A DNA stretch of 17,785 nucleotides from Chloroflexota bacterium (GCA_003353825.1 PIVW01000061.1:1-17785), one strand, 5' to 3'. Counted from the stretch's first letter, positions 1 to 8,741 are shown. The notes: generated by a model not told the origin, from the sequence alone. A program made the numbers and translations.

Positions 1-75
1 GCTACCATCTGCCAACCAGCGTTGGCCAACGGCAGCAATGAGCATTGCAATGAGCAAATAAATGAGTCTTTTCAT
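1..75 (-). CDS. Start of a small membrane-anchored or secreted protein, cut by the window edge
   Basis: An open frame begins at ATG (75-73) and stays open for 25 codons to the window edge. It starts MKRLIYLLIAMLIAAVG, then QRWLADGS. Two basic residues followed by about 14 hydrophobic ones look like a signal peptide or a single membrane anchor. There is no clear Shine-Dalgarno sequence before the ATG. The gene lies 56 bp downstream of the DUF433 gene on the same strand. DUF433 antitoxins are usually followed by a DUF5615 (PIN-like) toxin, but this N-terminus does not look like that family, which starts with a hydrophobic strand leading into an acidic residue pair. The product is unidentified, and with so few codons the frame itself is uncertain. 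Confidence 0.4.
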   Translation of the reverse strand, partial: MKRLIYLLIAMLIAAVGQRWLADGS

Positions 76-131
76 AAGGTCAAACTAAGATTAGTCCGCC
101 TGATTCCCGGGGTTTTCATCGAGTTTAAACT

Positions 132-374
132 TCATGCAGCTATCCCGCTAGCAATGCTAACATAGCGTTCACGGGACATTTCCTCGCCATATGCGAAGGC
201 AGCTAGGATGTCGTCCGCCTCTAATTGAGGATACTCCATCAAGATCTCCTCGACAGTCATTCCTGATGCCATAAAATCCAAAATCAAAGAGACCCAAATG
301 CGGGTTCGCTTAATGCAAGATGTTCCAAAACATACATTCGGATCGATAGAAATGCGCTCAAGTAGTGGATTCAT
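132..374 (-). CDS. DUF433 family protein, VapB-like antitoxin
   Basis: The 80-aa product matches the short DUF433 family over nearly its full length. It opens with RISIDPNVCFGTSCIKRTRI (residues 7-26), the family's 'I-DP-x-x-C-x-G-x-P-x-I-x-x-TRI' signature. This is followed by a helical part, VEEILMEYPQLEADDILAA (41-59), corresponding to the family's 'EEIL-x-x-YP-x-L-x-x-x-DI-x-AAL'. In this family the usual residues are G-K-P; here they read G-T-S. DUF433 proteins are small winged-helix-like DNA-binding proteins, generally annotated as antitoxins paired with a DUF5615 toxin. No such toxin follows here. The gene starts 43 bp after the PA14 glycosyltransferase gene and has the best ribosome binding site in the window. 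Family assignment is strong; antitoxin function is inferred from the family. Confidence 0.9.
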   Translation of the reverse strand: MNPLLERISIDPNVCFGTSCIKRTRIWVSLILDFMASGMTVEEILMEYPQLEADDILAAFAYGEEMSRERYVSIASGIAA

Positions 375-387
375 GTGATCACCTCAC
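375..387 (-). promoter_or_regulatory. Strong Shine-Dalgarno site of the DUF433 gene
   Basis: On the minus strand the sequence GAGTGAGGTGATCAC immediately precedes the ATG at 374. GAGGTGAT is an almost perfect match to the anti-Shine-Dalgarno sequence at normal spacing. This fixes the start codon. It also contrasts with the five large membrane-protein genes upstream, none of which has a comparable site. Confidence 0.7.
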
Positions 388-417
388 TCTAATAATACTA
401 GTACGTCGCGCGAATGG

Positions 418-3381
418 CTACTCTGGAACAGGGCGTAGATACCGTGGCGCCACAGGTTGCAAGGATTCTCCAGGCTGTTGCCAGAAAAATTCCAGGGCCT
501 TGCCTCCGCCGCCCTGGAAGTAATCGATACGAATGGGGTGGGGTCCAGCTTGCAATTCGAGGTTAGCTGCGGCCAAATTAACGGTATCAGGATTAACGCT
601 CTCAGCCTGCATCTCGCCATCCAGCCAAAAACGCACACCGTCGTCGGCATGGAGCCGGAATCGATACAAGCCATCACGGGGGATCAGGATTTCACCGCTC
701 CAGGTGGCACTAAAGGACCCAAACACCGGCTCCGCTGAGGGCCAGGCAGCCAGCAGAAGAGGGTCGAGGCGCTGCATCAAGGGTGGCGGCGCCCAATCAC
801 TCCCCTGGTAGTAGGTACCGAGCAGCCCCTGACCACTTGGCGCTTTCAGGAACAGGTACTGATCAGGAATAGCCCCACTGACAGACGGACCTTCCCAGGT
901 CAGGAGGGTTTGCTCAGATGACAACGTAGTATTGGACACGCCGACAAGATCAAGAGCATGCAGACCTTTACCTAGAAAAACGGGACCCGCCTCAGAAGGT
1001 GCACCATCGAGCAGGATTCTGGGCTGGGAAGAGGAGTCGGGTGACAAGATAGTGAGGGTGTAGGGACCGCTCTCTGGGATGTACAAACCCTTGATCTCAT
1101 CTGCTTCTGCAATCCGGTTTTGAGCTTGCAGGGCGGATATCTCATTGCCCGGGATCGTGACACTCAGATAAAGGGGTTTATCAAAGCGGTCCTTCACGAT
1201 CTCGGCCTGCGTACCAGGATAATAGTACCGGAACAGATCCAGCACATGTTCAAAGTGGAGATCCAGCAGGAATAGTGCGTTGTCACCGCCGAGATCGGGT
1301 AAGGGCAGATCGAGGGCGGGATCGGTCTGTTGATAGCCGGGTTGTTCCAAACCTCCGCCCAGTGTATCGAAGGGAGAATACTTAAACGGGCCAATGCGGA
1401 TACCCACCTCTTGCGAAGGTTGATATGCAAAGAAACGCAACGGTGAAAAGTAATAGAGCCGGGGACTCAGGTAAAGCTGGTGGTCGCTACGTTTAGCCAC
1501 CACTTCTCTGGAAACGGTCGTTTCCAAAGGGGAAAACGCAATATAAACACTGGGATCTTTAGCCTGTTTGTTGAAGTACGTGTTGTAATTGAGTGATGCG
1601 GTTGCCACCAAACCAGCAACGGCCAGGAAGGCCCATAGCCAACGCCACATATTGTAACGCCGTGCCCAAAAAATCAGACCGCGTAAGCTTAGATCATAGG
1701 CATCAGCGGCCAAAAGGGCAATGGCCGGCACGACCGCAAGCGTACGGTATGCTTGCGGCGCCTCATCTAAACGAGAGAGAACCCCACCCAATAGTGTCAC
1801 CCCTATCCAGATCAACAACAAACCATGTTTATGATCACGCCAGCACCACAACGCCCAAGCTAGCCCCAAGAGGAAAAAGGCACCGGTGATCGGATCCAGC
1901 ATAGGCTCGCCCGGCAAATTGTGTCTGGGATTTCGATCACCGCTGACATGAAACATCTGTAAATGCTGCTCGATCGATGACCATAGGGGCTCAAGCTCAC
2001 CTTGCGCCATCTCGATATCGTGGAGGATGCTCACCTGCTGACTTCGATTTAGGAATGTAAAGGGATTTTTATAATAGGTGAATCCCAGGGGGGCCGAGGT
2101 CAAGACATAGAGGGTCGTAAAAAGTACGAGTCCCTGCCAATTTAGGCGTAGGAACCCTCGCTCGACCAAGATCCGATACAGCAGATAGATAGCGATAGCC
2201 ACAACTGCCAGCCGAATACCGAGATAGGTGTACATCCCCAGACCCAGCAGAAATCCTGCCATGGCCCAATCACCCCAATTGCGCAGGCGCGCCGCGCGTT
2301 GAATAAAATATAGCGCCAGTATCTGTATCAGCGGCGGATAGACTTCGTTCCAGCCCCAACGGCTCATGTTAAAATGCCAACGATTGACAGCCATAAAGGC
2401 GGCGCCAATTAAGGCCGGACGTGTACCAAACAGCTCTTTTCCCAGCAAATAGAGCGCCAACACGCTGAGAATACCCGGCAATAATGATTGCAGTTTGACT
2501 GATAGAAATGTCGTGCCCAGTATGCGGAAGAACAGAGTTTGTAAGTAGACAAAACCGTTGGGAGTCTCGAACCAGCCTGTGCCGAAGAGATTACTTGGGC
2601 GACCTTCTAAAATCTGTAAACCATCTAAAGCAGCATTGGTTTCATCAATGAATATGCCTGGTGGCATCTGTTCGATGTTGGATACCCTCAGCCAAATGGC
2701 AATACCCATGATGGTCAGCAGCAATATTATCTCGAGCCAACGCGGGATTTTAGGCTCGTATACAGCTACACCGATAGACCTCCGGATTAGATTCGTAGGT
2801 TCGACGGTGCCGGCAAACTCCTCAAAATCCGAGTTCTGGTCGTCGGAATGGGGTTGTTCACGTCCGATTGCTTCCAGCTTGTATCCGGCGGGCCGGGGAC
2901 CAAGTGATTGTTTTGGGTGAGCTTTCTTAGTATGAACAAGGTCTGGACCGTCATCCTGCCGGGGCGCCTCATTTAGTGGTTGAGATTGCTCCCCATTGTT
3001 TTCCTCGCCCCCACCAAGCAGATACGTACCCAGCATCCCCAAGATCAATCCAACCATCCATCTTGTTGCCTGATCCCACGCGAAGGGGTGTGACCAGATG
3101 TCATAAAGTGACCACAGGACCAACAGTGCAGCGCACGCCAGCAGGATGAGACCCAATCTGCGTTGATTGGCGCGGCCTTGTGCTAGCGGCTGTGCTGCTT
3201 TGCCGGCGTGGGGCTCTGGCCGAGGCCAGACGCTTTCTACGCGGAAATAGCTGTACACTGCCAACACCATAGCGACACCAACCAACGCTGCGCCTTGTGT
3301 TCGCGTTGCCGGATCAGGTAACCAGAACGCGCCTAGTAAAGCAAGAATTACGGCAATCAGCGTGGTGATAGCAATCTGCAT
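418..3381 (-). CDS. GT39 (PMT-like) membrane glycosyltransferase with C-terminal PA14 domain
   Basis: The 987-aa product is a polytopic membrane protein. The frame is open back to an ATG at 3483, but I place the start at 3381. The first 34 codons of the longer form run across the end of the upstream gene and are not protein-like, while the new start opens straight into a membrane helix (MQIAITTLIAVILALLGAF). Residues about 1-125 form four membrane helices, followed by a hydrophilic linker (about 125-210). The GT-C core begins near 215. Its first outer loop carries PPGIFIDETNAALDG, with the Asp-Glu pair at 246-247, the position of the catalytic acid in GT39/PMT enzymes. It is followed by many helices and a soluble region. 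Residues 850-987 are a PA14 domain (GLLGTYYQG, HADDGVRFWLDG, LQAGPHPIRIDYF), a sugar-binding beta-sandwich. Expected role: transfer of a sugar from a polyprenyl-phosphate donor outside the membrane. The gene lies 28 bp after the NHL-fusion gene. The acceptor is unknown. Confidence 0.87.
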   Translation of the reverse strand: MQIAITTLIAVILALLGAFWLPDPATRTQGAALVGVAMVLAVYSYFRVESVWPRPEPHAGKAAQPLAQGRANQRRLGLILLACAALLVLWSLYDIWSHPFAWDQATRWMVGLILGMLGTYLLGGGEENNGEQSQPLNEAPRQDDGPDLVHTKKAHPKQSLGPRPAGYKLEAIGREQPHSDDQNSDFEEFAGTVEPTNLIRRSIGVAVYEPKIPRWLEIILLLTIMGIAIWLRVSNIEQMPPGIFIDETNAALDGLQILEGRPSNLFGTGWFETPNGFVYLQTLFFRILGTTFLSVKLQSLLPGILSVLALYLLGKELFGTRPALIGAAFMAVNRWHFNMSRWGWNEVYPPLIQILALYFIQRAARLRNWGDWAMAGFLLGLGMYTYLGIRLAVVAIAIYLLYRILVERGFLRLNWQGLVLFTTLYVLTSAPLGFTYYKNPFTFLNRSQQVSILHDIEMAQGELEPLWSSIEQHLQMFHVSGDRNPRHNLPGEPMLDPITGAFFLLGLAWALWCWRDHKHGLLLIWIGVTLLGGVLSRLDEAPQAYRTLAVVPAIALLAADAYDLSLRGLIFWARRYNMWRWLWAFLAVAGLVATASLNYNTYFNKQAKDPSVYIAFSPLETTVSREVVAKRSDHQLYLSPRLYYFSPLRFFAYQPSQEVGIRIGPFKYSPFDTLGGGLEQPGYQQTDPALDLPLPDLGGDNALFLLDLHFEHVLDLFRYYYPGTQAEIVKDRFDKPLYLSVTIPGNEISALQAQNRIAEADEIKGLYIPESGPYTLTILSPDSSSQPRILLDGAPSEAGPVFLGKGLHALDLVGVSNTTLSSEQTLLTWEGPSVSGAIPDQYLFLKAPSGQGLLGTYYQGSDWAPPPLMQRLDPLLLAAWPSAEPVFGSFSATWSGEILIPRDGLYRFRLHADDGVRFWLDGEMQAESVNPDTVNLAAANLELQAGPHPIRIDYFQGGGGKALEFFWQQPGESLQPVAPRYLRPVPE

Positions 3382-3409
3382 GGGCGGGCCGGCGACCTGG
3401 TTTCTGACT

Positions 3410-6400
3410 CTATTGCACGGGCGGGAATTGCATGAGGCGATTGTTGTCGGCATCGACAACCCAAATACTGCCATCTGGTGCAACGGTTATGCCGCTGGTG
3501 AAGGCAAAGTCTGTGTCAGTGTTGCCATATTGGCCAAGTACGGTCAGGGGATTACCTTCACTATCCCAGACGAGCACACGCCAGCCAGTAGGATCGGTGG
3601 CATAGACGTTACCTTGGTCATCGACTGTGATATAGGGTTTGTTGAAGATATCCTCGGTTGTCCAACCGGGCACCTCCCACTCTTTGACATATTGGTAGTT
3701 GGTATCGAATTTCTGGATGCGGCGGTTCCAGGTATCGGCGACGTAGACACTGCCATCAGGTCCCACGGCCACACCGACCGGTTCTTCAAAATGACCTTCA
3801 TCCAGACCCCCGCCGCCAAACTGGGTGATGCCCACGCCCTCAGAGTCGAAGACCTCGATGCGCTTATTGCCGGTATCGGTTACAAGCAAGTTTCCTTCGT
3901 TATCGATAGCGATACCCCGCGGACCCCAGAACACACCGAGGTCGCCCAACTGTGCTTCGGTCGAGACGAAACTGCCCCATGTATTCTGGAAATTGCCTTG
4001 TTCATCAAAAGCTTGTATGCGATGATTCCAGGTATCCGCCACGTACACTGTGCCCTCCTCACTGATGGCGATGGCCCAGGGTTCATTGAATTGGCCGGGC
4101 GCTTCACCGAATTCACCCCAATCTCGAGCATAACTGCCATCAGGATTGAAGACTACTATGCGATGATTGGCGGAATCGGCGACATACAGGCTGCCATCCT
4201 CTGCAACAGCGACATTACGCGGCTGCTGAAGCTGCCCCTGCCCACTACCGACACTTCCGCCAACGATCTGGGTGGCAGGTTCCAGGCGGTATTTACCCTC
4301 GAAAGGATCGGCGACAACTTCCGCTACGATCGCGGGCGTTGCACCAAGATCCCAGACTTGTGAGGCGATGTCTTTGCGGATGAACATCACGAAGCGGTCG
4401 GAGGGATCCCAGTCCGCCAGCGGCTGTTGGTAACGCCTGTACAGGATGACATCGACGAAATTGCGTAGTGCTTGAGGATCCGCCAACCATTCCCGCATCC
4501 GCTCTAAGGTTAAGTCCTTGTAAGTCTCTTTTGGCCACCAGATCTGGCGGTAGGGTATACGATAATAATCATTGCCCAGATAGGGATTTACTTTGTCCTC
4601 GTTCTCGGTTCCTACCAACACCACAGGCGCATCGTTGAGCACATCACGAGAAGGGTTGCCAGCGAAAAACTTTTTATTTGGGAAATCTCTGAAATACCAC
4701 TCAAAGGGCCAGGTGGTTTCATTGTCGTAGGCAAAGGCTAGTTGTCCTTCACCCACGGTGCGCCGCGATATCTCTTCCAGATCATTGACGACGACCTTGA
4801 TATCTGGCGTGGCATGGGCATAGACCAGTGGTTCTACCGGCAGATCGTAATTCACATAGCTGGCCATGAAGGCTGTACGGACGGACATCAGAGATAACAC
4901 GCCCAGCAAACTGAACAAAAGCATCTGGCGGGTGAGGGGGAATCCGACATCAAGTGCTTTGCGTACGAGCACGTATCCAAGTCCTATCAGCAGACCTAGG
5001 GCCGCTATCCAGGCCATGGTATCACTCATTGTCTCAAGTGAAGAGCCTTGGAAAGGACGCAGACGTAGAAAGACTATGAAGAGGAGGAGCCAGAGTGGCA
5101 CACCTGCCAATAACCACAGGGCGCCATTGTGCCACGCTTGTTTCCAATCGACCTGGCGTATACGGCGTGCCAACCACCAGCCGCCCAGCAGAACCATAGG
5201 CACGGTGAAATGCGTGCTAAGCCATGGCATCTTCTCACCTGCCCAGGTGAAGGCGCCCCAGGTCGCTACCATGAGCCAGAGCACATACCAAAGCCACTGG
5301 CGGCGCACGGCGTAAGGGCTGGGGCTGGCGTCGTTGTTGTCGATAGGACGGCGCCGTATCTCGTTGATAACAATGCCGATCCCCCCCAACACACTCAAGA
5401 GCATGGGCAAAAACTCATAGAGGGGTACGATGAGAAAATAATAGTACCAGGGCTGGCTGCCGCGGGCGACCTCTTGCTGGCCCAACCAGTAGCCGACACT
5501 TCCGACCAGACCGGTGATGATACCATTACCATTGGTAAAGAACGTGGTAAAAAAGAGGATCATCACACCGTAGAAAATACCCAATCCCGCCAGATAGCGT
5601 TGCCTTCCCCAGAACACACCAAATCCCTGGAAGATCAATACCATGGCCAGAAATAGTAAGGCGCCCTTCAATGTTTGAGGGTTGAGCATGCTACTGAAGT
5701 CGACAATACTGATATCTTGGGGATTGCCGCCGAAGATCTTGATGGGAAATGCAACGAACAAAGGCGCCGACATCGTCAGGATCCATATCGTCACTTCGAG
5801 ATCACGGCGAGAACGCAATGTTTCGCCGCCAATCCCGCGCCAGAGCAGGAATACGGAGATGGCCAAAATGATGAGCCCCACTACCAACAGCGGCCACATC
5901 ACCAAACCTCCCAGACGTTCGCTCACCGCAAAGGTGTTAAGCGGCGCTTTCATAGCCTCGAGCATCGGGTAGACCACCAGGATCCCTCCCAGCGCCAGTA
6001 AGCCGTAGAATGGCCATTTAAAGCTCGATTTCTGCCACGGTTGGCGCAGCAAGCCGAAGAGCGCCCATAACAGGAAGAAGGCGACGATGATCACCGCCGA
6101 GATGAAGGCCACTTCTTTGGTCGTAAAGGATAAGCCCAGAGCCGCTGCCATCAACCATAACCATTTACTCTTGCCCTTGTCAATGTATTTGAAGGCGAAT
6201 ATCGCCACCGCCATAATAAAGAAAATAGCGTACAGATCATGGCGAATGTAGCGGCTATGGTAGAGCAATGTTGGCGACAATGCCATCATTGCCGCTGCCA
6301 GAAAAGCGCCCAGCTTACCCAGCCAATCACGTGTGAGCCAGAGCAGCCAAACTACCCCAATGCCCATAAGCACGACAGGCAAACGGGCAGAGAAGTCGCT

Positions 6401-6685
6401 TGGGCCAAAGAGGAAGTAGCTTGCCGCGGTCGCGTGGAACAGGAATGGCCCGTGCATCAGAGGATCGTGTCTGAAACCGGTGCCATTATACAGGTTGTAG
6501 CTGTATTGGGTGTGCAGGCTCTCGTCATGGCTCATGGCACGAGCGCCGACATCGTACAGGCGCAGTACCAGTGCCAACAGGATAAGCACTATCCAGGCGA
6601 TTTTCTCCCAGTTCAGCCGTAAAGCGACGACAGCGGGTTTATCGAGGAGGTTTTGGGTGGATGAAGATTGTTCGGTCGTTGTCAT
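3410..6685 (-). CDS. TIGR03663 / Agl23-type membrane protein fused to a six-bladed NHL propeller
   Basis: The 1091-aa product has an N-terminal polytopic domain with the invariant features of TIGR03663 (flippase activity-associated protein Agl23): Asp-Glu at 54-55 in SHDESLHTQY, the HGP triplet at 78-80, Arg101, and YHSRYIRHDLY (142-152). The family is distantly related to PMT-type mannosyltransferases. After roughly a dozen membrane helices comes an outer region with ETTWPFEWYFRDFP, a motif also seen at this place in GT-C relatives. Residues about 806-1091 form six NHL repeats, each ending in a pattern like GSLYVADSANHRIVVF, enough for one closed beta-propeller facing outside. The gene starts 37 bp after the 590-aa gene and ends 28 bp before the PA14 gene, so the three are probably co-transcribed. 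No Shine-Dalgarno precedes the ATG. Whether it transfers a sugar or helps flip a lipid-linked one is not decided by sequence. Confidence 0.88.
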   Translation of the reverse strand: MTTTEQSSSTQNLLDKPAVVALRLNWEKIAWIVLILLALVLRLYDVGARAMSHDESLHTQYSYNLYNGTGFRHDPLMHGPFLFHATAASYFLFGPSDFSARLPVVLMGIGVVWLLWLTRDWLGKLGAFLAAAMMALSPTLLYHSRYIRHDLYAIFFIMAVAIFAFKYIDKGKSKWLWLMAAALGLSFTTKEVAFISAVIIVAFFLLWALFGLLRQPWQKSSFKWPFYGLLALGGILVVYPMLEAMKAPLNTFAVSERLGGLVMWPLLVVGLIILAISVFLLWRGIGGETLRSRRDLEVTIWILTMSAPLFVAFPIKIFGGNPQDISIVDFSSMLNPQTLKGALLFLAMVLIFQGFGVFWGRQRYLAGLGIFYGVMILFFTTFFTNGNGIITGLVGSVGYWLGQQEVARGSQPWYYYFLIVPLYEFLPMLLSVLGGIGIVINEIRRRPIDNNDASPSPYAVRRQWLWYVLWLMVATWGAFTWAGEKMPWLSTHFTVPMVLLGGWWLARRIRQVDWKQAWHNGALWLLAGVPLWLLLFIVFLRLRPFQGSSLETMSDTMAWIAALGLLIGLGYVLVRKALDVGFPLTRQMLLFSLLGVLSLMSVRTAFMASYVNYDLPVEPLVYAHATPDIKVVVNDLEEISRRTVGEGQLAFAYDNETTWPFEWYFRDFPNKKFFAGNPSRDVLNDAPVVLVGTENEDKVNPYLGNDYYRIPYRQIWWPKETYKDLTLERMREWLADPQALRNFVDVILYRRYQQPLADWDPSDRFVMFIRKDIASQVWDLGATPAIVAEVVADPFEGKYRLEPATQIVGGSVGSGQGQLQQPRNVAVAEDGSLYVADSANHRIVVFNPDGSYARDWGEFGEAPGQFNEPWAIAISEEGTVYVADTWNHRIQAFDEQGNFQNTWGSFVSTEAQLGDLGVFWGPRGIAIDNEGNLLVTDTGNKRIEVFDSEGVGITQFGGGGLDEGHFEEPVGVAVGPDGSVYVADTWNRRIQKFDTNYQYVKEWEVPGWTTEDIFNKPYITVDDQGNVYATDPTGWRVLVWDSEGNPLTVLGQYGNTDTDFAFTSGITVAPDGSIWVVDADNNRLMQFPPVQ

Positions 6686-6722
6686 AATGTTGAATAGAGG
6701 TTAGTGATGACTATATGAACGA

Positions 6723-8495
6723 TTACTCGAGGCTAATTATCGCTGTATCCGCCCACAGGACGTGGTTCTGCGTGGGGATGTTCCAGGGTGATTTGCGGAA
6801 GATTATCCAGTCGATCTTTTGGCGCCCGTCACCCATGGCCGGATCCCAGGCATCGAGTATGACAAAATCTTGGCCAGCGTAGCGCTCGCTGAGAGGTAGC
6901 TCACGAAAGGCGGGGGCAATGACCAAAGGTGGGGCGTTCTCCAGGCCAATGCTTTCAACCAAACGTAAATCTGATGCCTCCCGCAGATACCATTGCAGAA
7001 GATCGTCGGCATCGCTGCCCGTGACCAGAGCGATGGGCAGGGACCAGCGATCTCCCCGTTGCCGTTGACTGAGATCACCACTGGTTGTAACGAGATCGTA
7101 TAAGCCGACACGAGCATCAGCAGCATAGAGCGCAGCGAAGCGTGGCGGGCGGGCGTCGTAGGCCATGCCCCAGGCCGTTGCTGTGTTGAATAGGGCGAGA
7201 AAGGCCACCGTCACGACTGCAGCGATGCTCAACACACGTTTGGGACCGACAAGTAACAGGAATACCACGGTAAGGACAATCGCCATACCGACGCTAGCCC
7301 CCATAAGCCAGAGTTGGGTCCTGTCAGCCGTCTTGCTGTAACTGATGAGTGTAAATATGCTCAAGGCGATGAGAATCGTAAGTACAATCCCATATAAGAT
7401 CAACTCAGGATCGTTCCAGCGAAAATCTCCCGAACGTGCAAGCCATAGCAAAAAGCCGGACACGGGCACGGTGAGCATAAGCGCGGCAATCGCGCGAGAG
7501 TTGGCAGCGTATGGGCCCTGCAACAGCGCTATAAGCATGACGACGAGGGCGGCAACGCTGAAGGCACGAGGCACGTTTCCCCGGCGCACCCCCCAGATCG
7601 TGGCGCCAATACCCACAATCACGAGCAGTGGCTCGTCCGACAACAGACGAATAAAACCCCAAAGCAAGCTGGTACCGGAAAGATTAAAACTGGCGAACCA
7701 CTCACTCCAATTCAGGGCAATCAGACCAAAACCACTGAGTTGCGTGAGCAAGGCCGTCCCCCCCACGAGAGCGACACCGAAAAAGAGGACAAGCGTTGTA
7801 ATGCCGGGCGAAGATACGGGTTGGACCTGGCGCCAGGTTAGGAGCAGCACGATAGCCAGTGCCAGGAACGCAGTTGGTGCGGCGGGCCCGCTGATCAACA
7901 GAAGTCCCGCCCCTACGGCAAGCCAGGTCCAACCATGGTCTTGGTGCTCTTGCAATCGCGCCCAACCGGCCAATGCTATTGCCAGAGCCATCAGCGCCAA
8001 CGCAGCACCGTCGCCGCGGCGGCCAAAGGCATTGAGCAGGGGCGACAAGCTGATCAGCAAGGCTGCCAGGAGTGCCGCATCTCGACCTACCCACCGCCGC
8101 CAGTTGAAAATCGCTATGATCACTATCAACGAAGCCACGACCGGCCAAACCCGTACCAATGCGCTATTGGCGCCCGTAAAGAAAAAGGTCAGCGTTTCCA
8201 GGCTGAACAGCAGAGGTATGCCGGCATCCAGATCGGGACCTAAACCCCGGCTAGCTTGCCAGGCGCGTAAAGCGGTGGTAGCCTCGGTCGGTGCGAGGGG
8301 GCGCAAGCCCAAATTCAGCAGACGTACCGCAAGCGCAATTACCAGTATAAGTGTATAGGCCAGATATTCGATTGTAATGCGTTCAAGCCAGGAAGGCTGC
8401 TCTTCAGGTTCGGCGACGAGGGTCGACACTTCTGATGCCATCGTAGATGCCATCTCGACCGGCTCGACCGGCTCGTCAATTGTTGATGTGGTCAT
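6723..8495 (-). CDS. Degenerate TIGR03663/GT-C-like membrane protein
   Basis: The 590-aa product starts with about 40 hydrophilic residues, then about a dozen membrane helices, and ends in a short soluble part (about 440-590). Its N-terminal membrane region aligns by eye with the next gene's TIGR03663 domain: LGLRPLAPTEATTALRAWQ (62-80) sits where the partner has the Asp-Glu loop, GIPLLFSLETLTFFF where it has HGPFLFHATAASYFL, and LSPLLNAFGRRGDG where it has LSPTLLYHSRYIRHD. The Asp of the Asp-Glu pair is Thr70 (Glu71 stays) and HGP is replaced by GIP. It may therefore be a non-catalytic paralogue or partner subunit, possibly pairing with the adjacent 1091-aa protein. This is inferred from alignment by eye; no database match was run. 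It is the first gene of the three-gene run, 371 bp after the stand-alone DUF2298 gene. No clear ribosome binding site precedes it. Confidence 0.75.
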   Translation of the reverse strand: MTTSTIDEPVEPVEMASTMASEVSTLVAEPEEQPSWLERITIEYLAYTLILVIALAVRLLNLGLRPLAPTEATTALRAWQASRGLGPDLDAGIPLLFSLETLTFFFTGANSALVRVWPVVASLIVIIAIFNWRRWVGRDAALLAALLISLSPLLNAFGRRGDGAALALMALAIALAGWARLQEHQDHGWTWLAVGAGLLLISGPAAPTAFLALAIVLLLTWRQVQPVSSPGITTLVLFFGVALVGGTALLTQLSGFGLIALNWSEWFASFNLSGTSLLWGFIRLLSDEPLLVIVGIGATIWGVRRGNVPRAFSVAALVVMLIALLQGPYAANSRAIAALMLTVPVSGFLLWLARSGDFRWNDPELILYGIVLTILIALSIFTLISYSKTADRTQLWLMGASVGMAIVLTVVFLLLVGPKRVLSIAAVVTVAFLALFNTATAWGMAYDARPPRFAALYAADARVGLYDLVTTSGDLSQRQRGDRWSLPIALVTGSDADDLLQWYLREASDLRLVESIGLENAPPLVIAPAFRELPLSERYAGQDFVILDAWDPAMGDGRQKIDWIIFRKSPWNIPTQNHVLWADTAIISLE

Positions 8496-8605
8496 AGGAA
8501 TGCGGGGAATAACAGGATCTTATGTAGTCCTTGAAAACAGGTGGTGCGTGGTGCTAAAGAAACACGCTTTTCTAGTATTTTCTCAATAACTTGGGGGAAT
8601 CAACC

Positions 8606-8684
8606 CGTCCACGAAGGTGGACGTTCGGCGTAGGTTCGCAGAACCCCGCCCTCAGAGCCCGAATTCATTCGGCGAGTGCCCCGG
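8606..8684. repeat. REP-like element with three consecutive hairpins
   Basis: Three inverted repeats follow one another. CGTCCAC (8606-8612) pairs with GTGGACG (8617-8623) around a GAAG loop. GGCG-TA-GGTTC pairs with GAACC-C-CGCC around a GCA loop (8627-8650). CCGAA pairs with TTCGG around a TTCA loop (about 8669-8682). The layout resembles dispersed non-coding double-hairpin repeats that I recall as common in intergenic DNA of Cyanobacteria and Chloroflexi. Only one copy lies in this window, so its repeated nature is recalled rather than shown. If the promoter at 8742-8750 is real, this element lies in the 5' leader of the 590-aa gene. Confidence 0.6.
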
Positions 8685-8741
8685 GAAGATACTTTTTTAG
8701 TAGGAGCCTCACAAATTCCAAAAGAGCCTGATTCGCTTTTA

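Noticed and set aside
3382..3483. Longer start for the PA14 protein, adding 34 residues
   Set aside because: The extension overlaps the end of the upstream gene by about 74 bases and is not protein-like. The ATG at 3381 opens into a membrane helix and leaves a normal 28-bp gap.
3362..4363. Long plus-strand open frame (333 codons) opposite the NHL repeats
   Set aside because: It is antisense to a clear six-repeat NHL domain. Its apparent periodicity mirrors those repeats, and its product resembles no family.
7345..8358. Plus-strand open frame (337 codons) opposite the 590-aa gene
   Set aside because: Its translation is rich in Arg, Ser, Ala and Pro with no domain, as expected for the reverse of a membrane-protein gene, and it has no better start signals.
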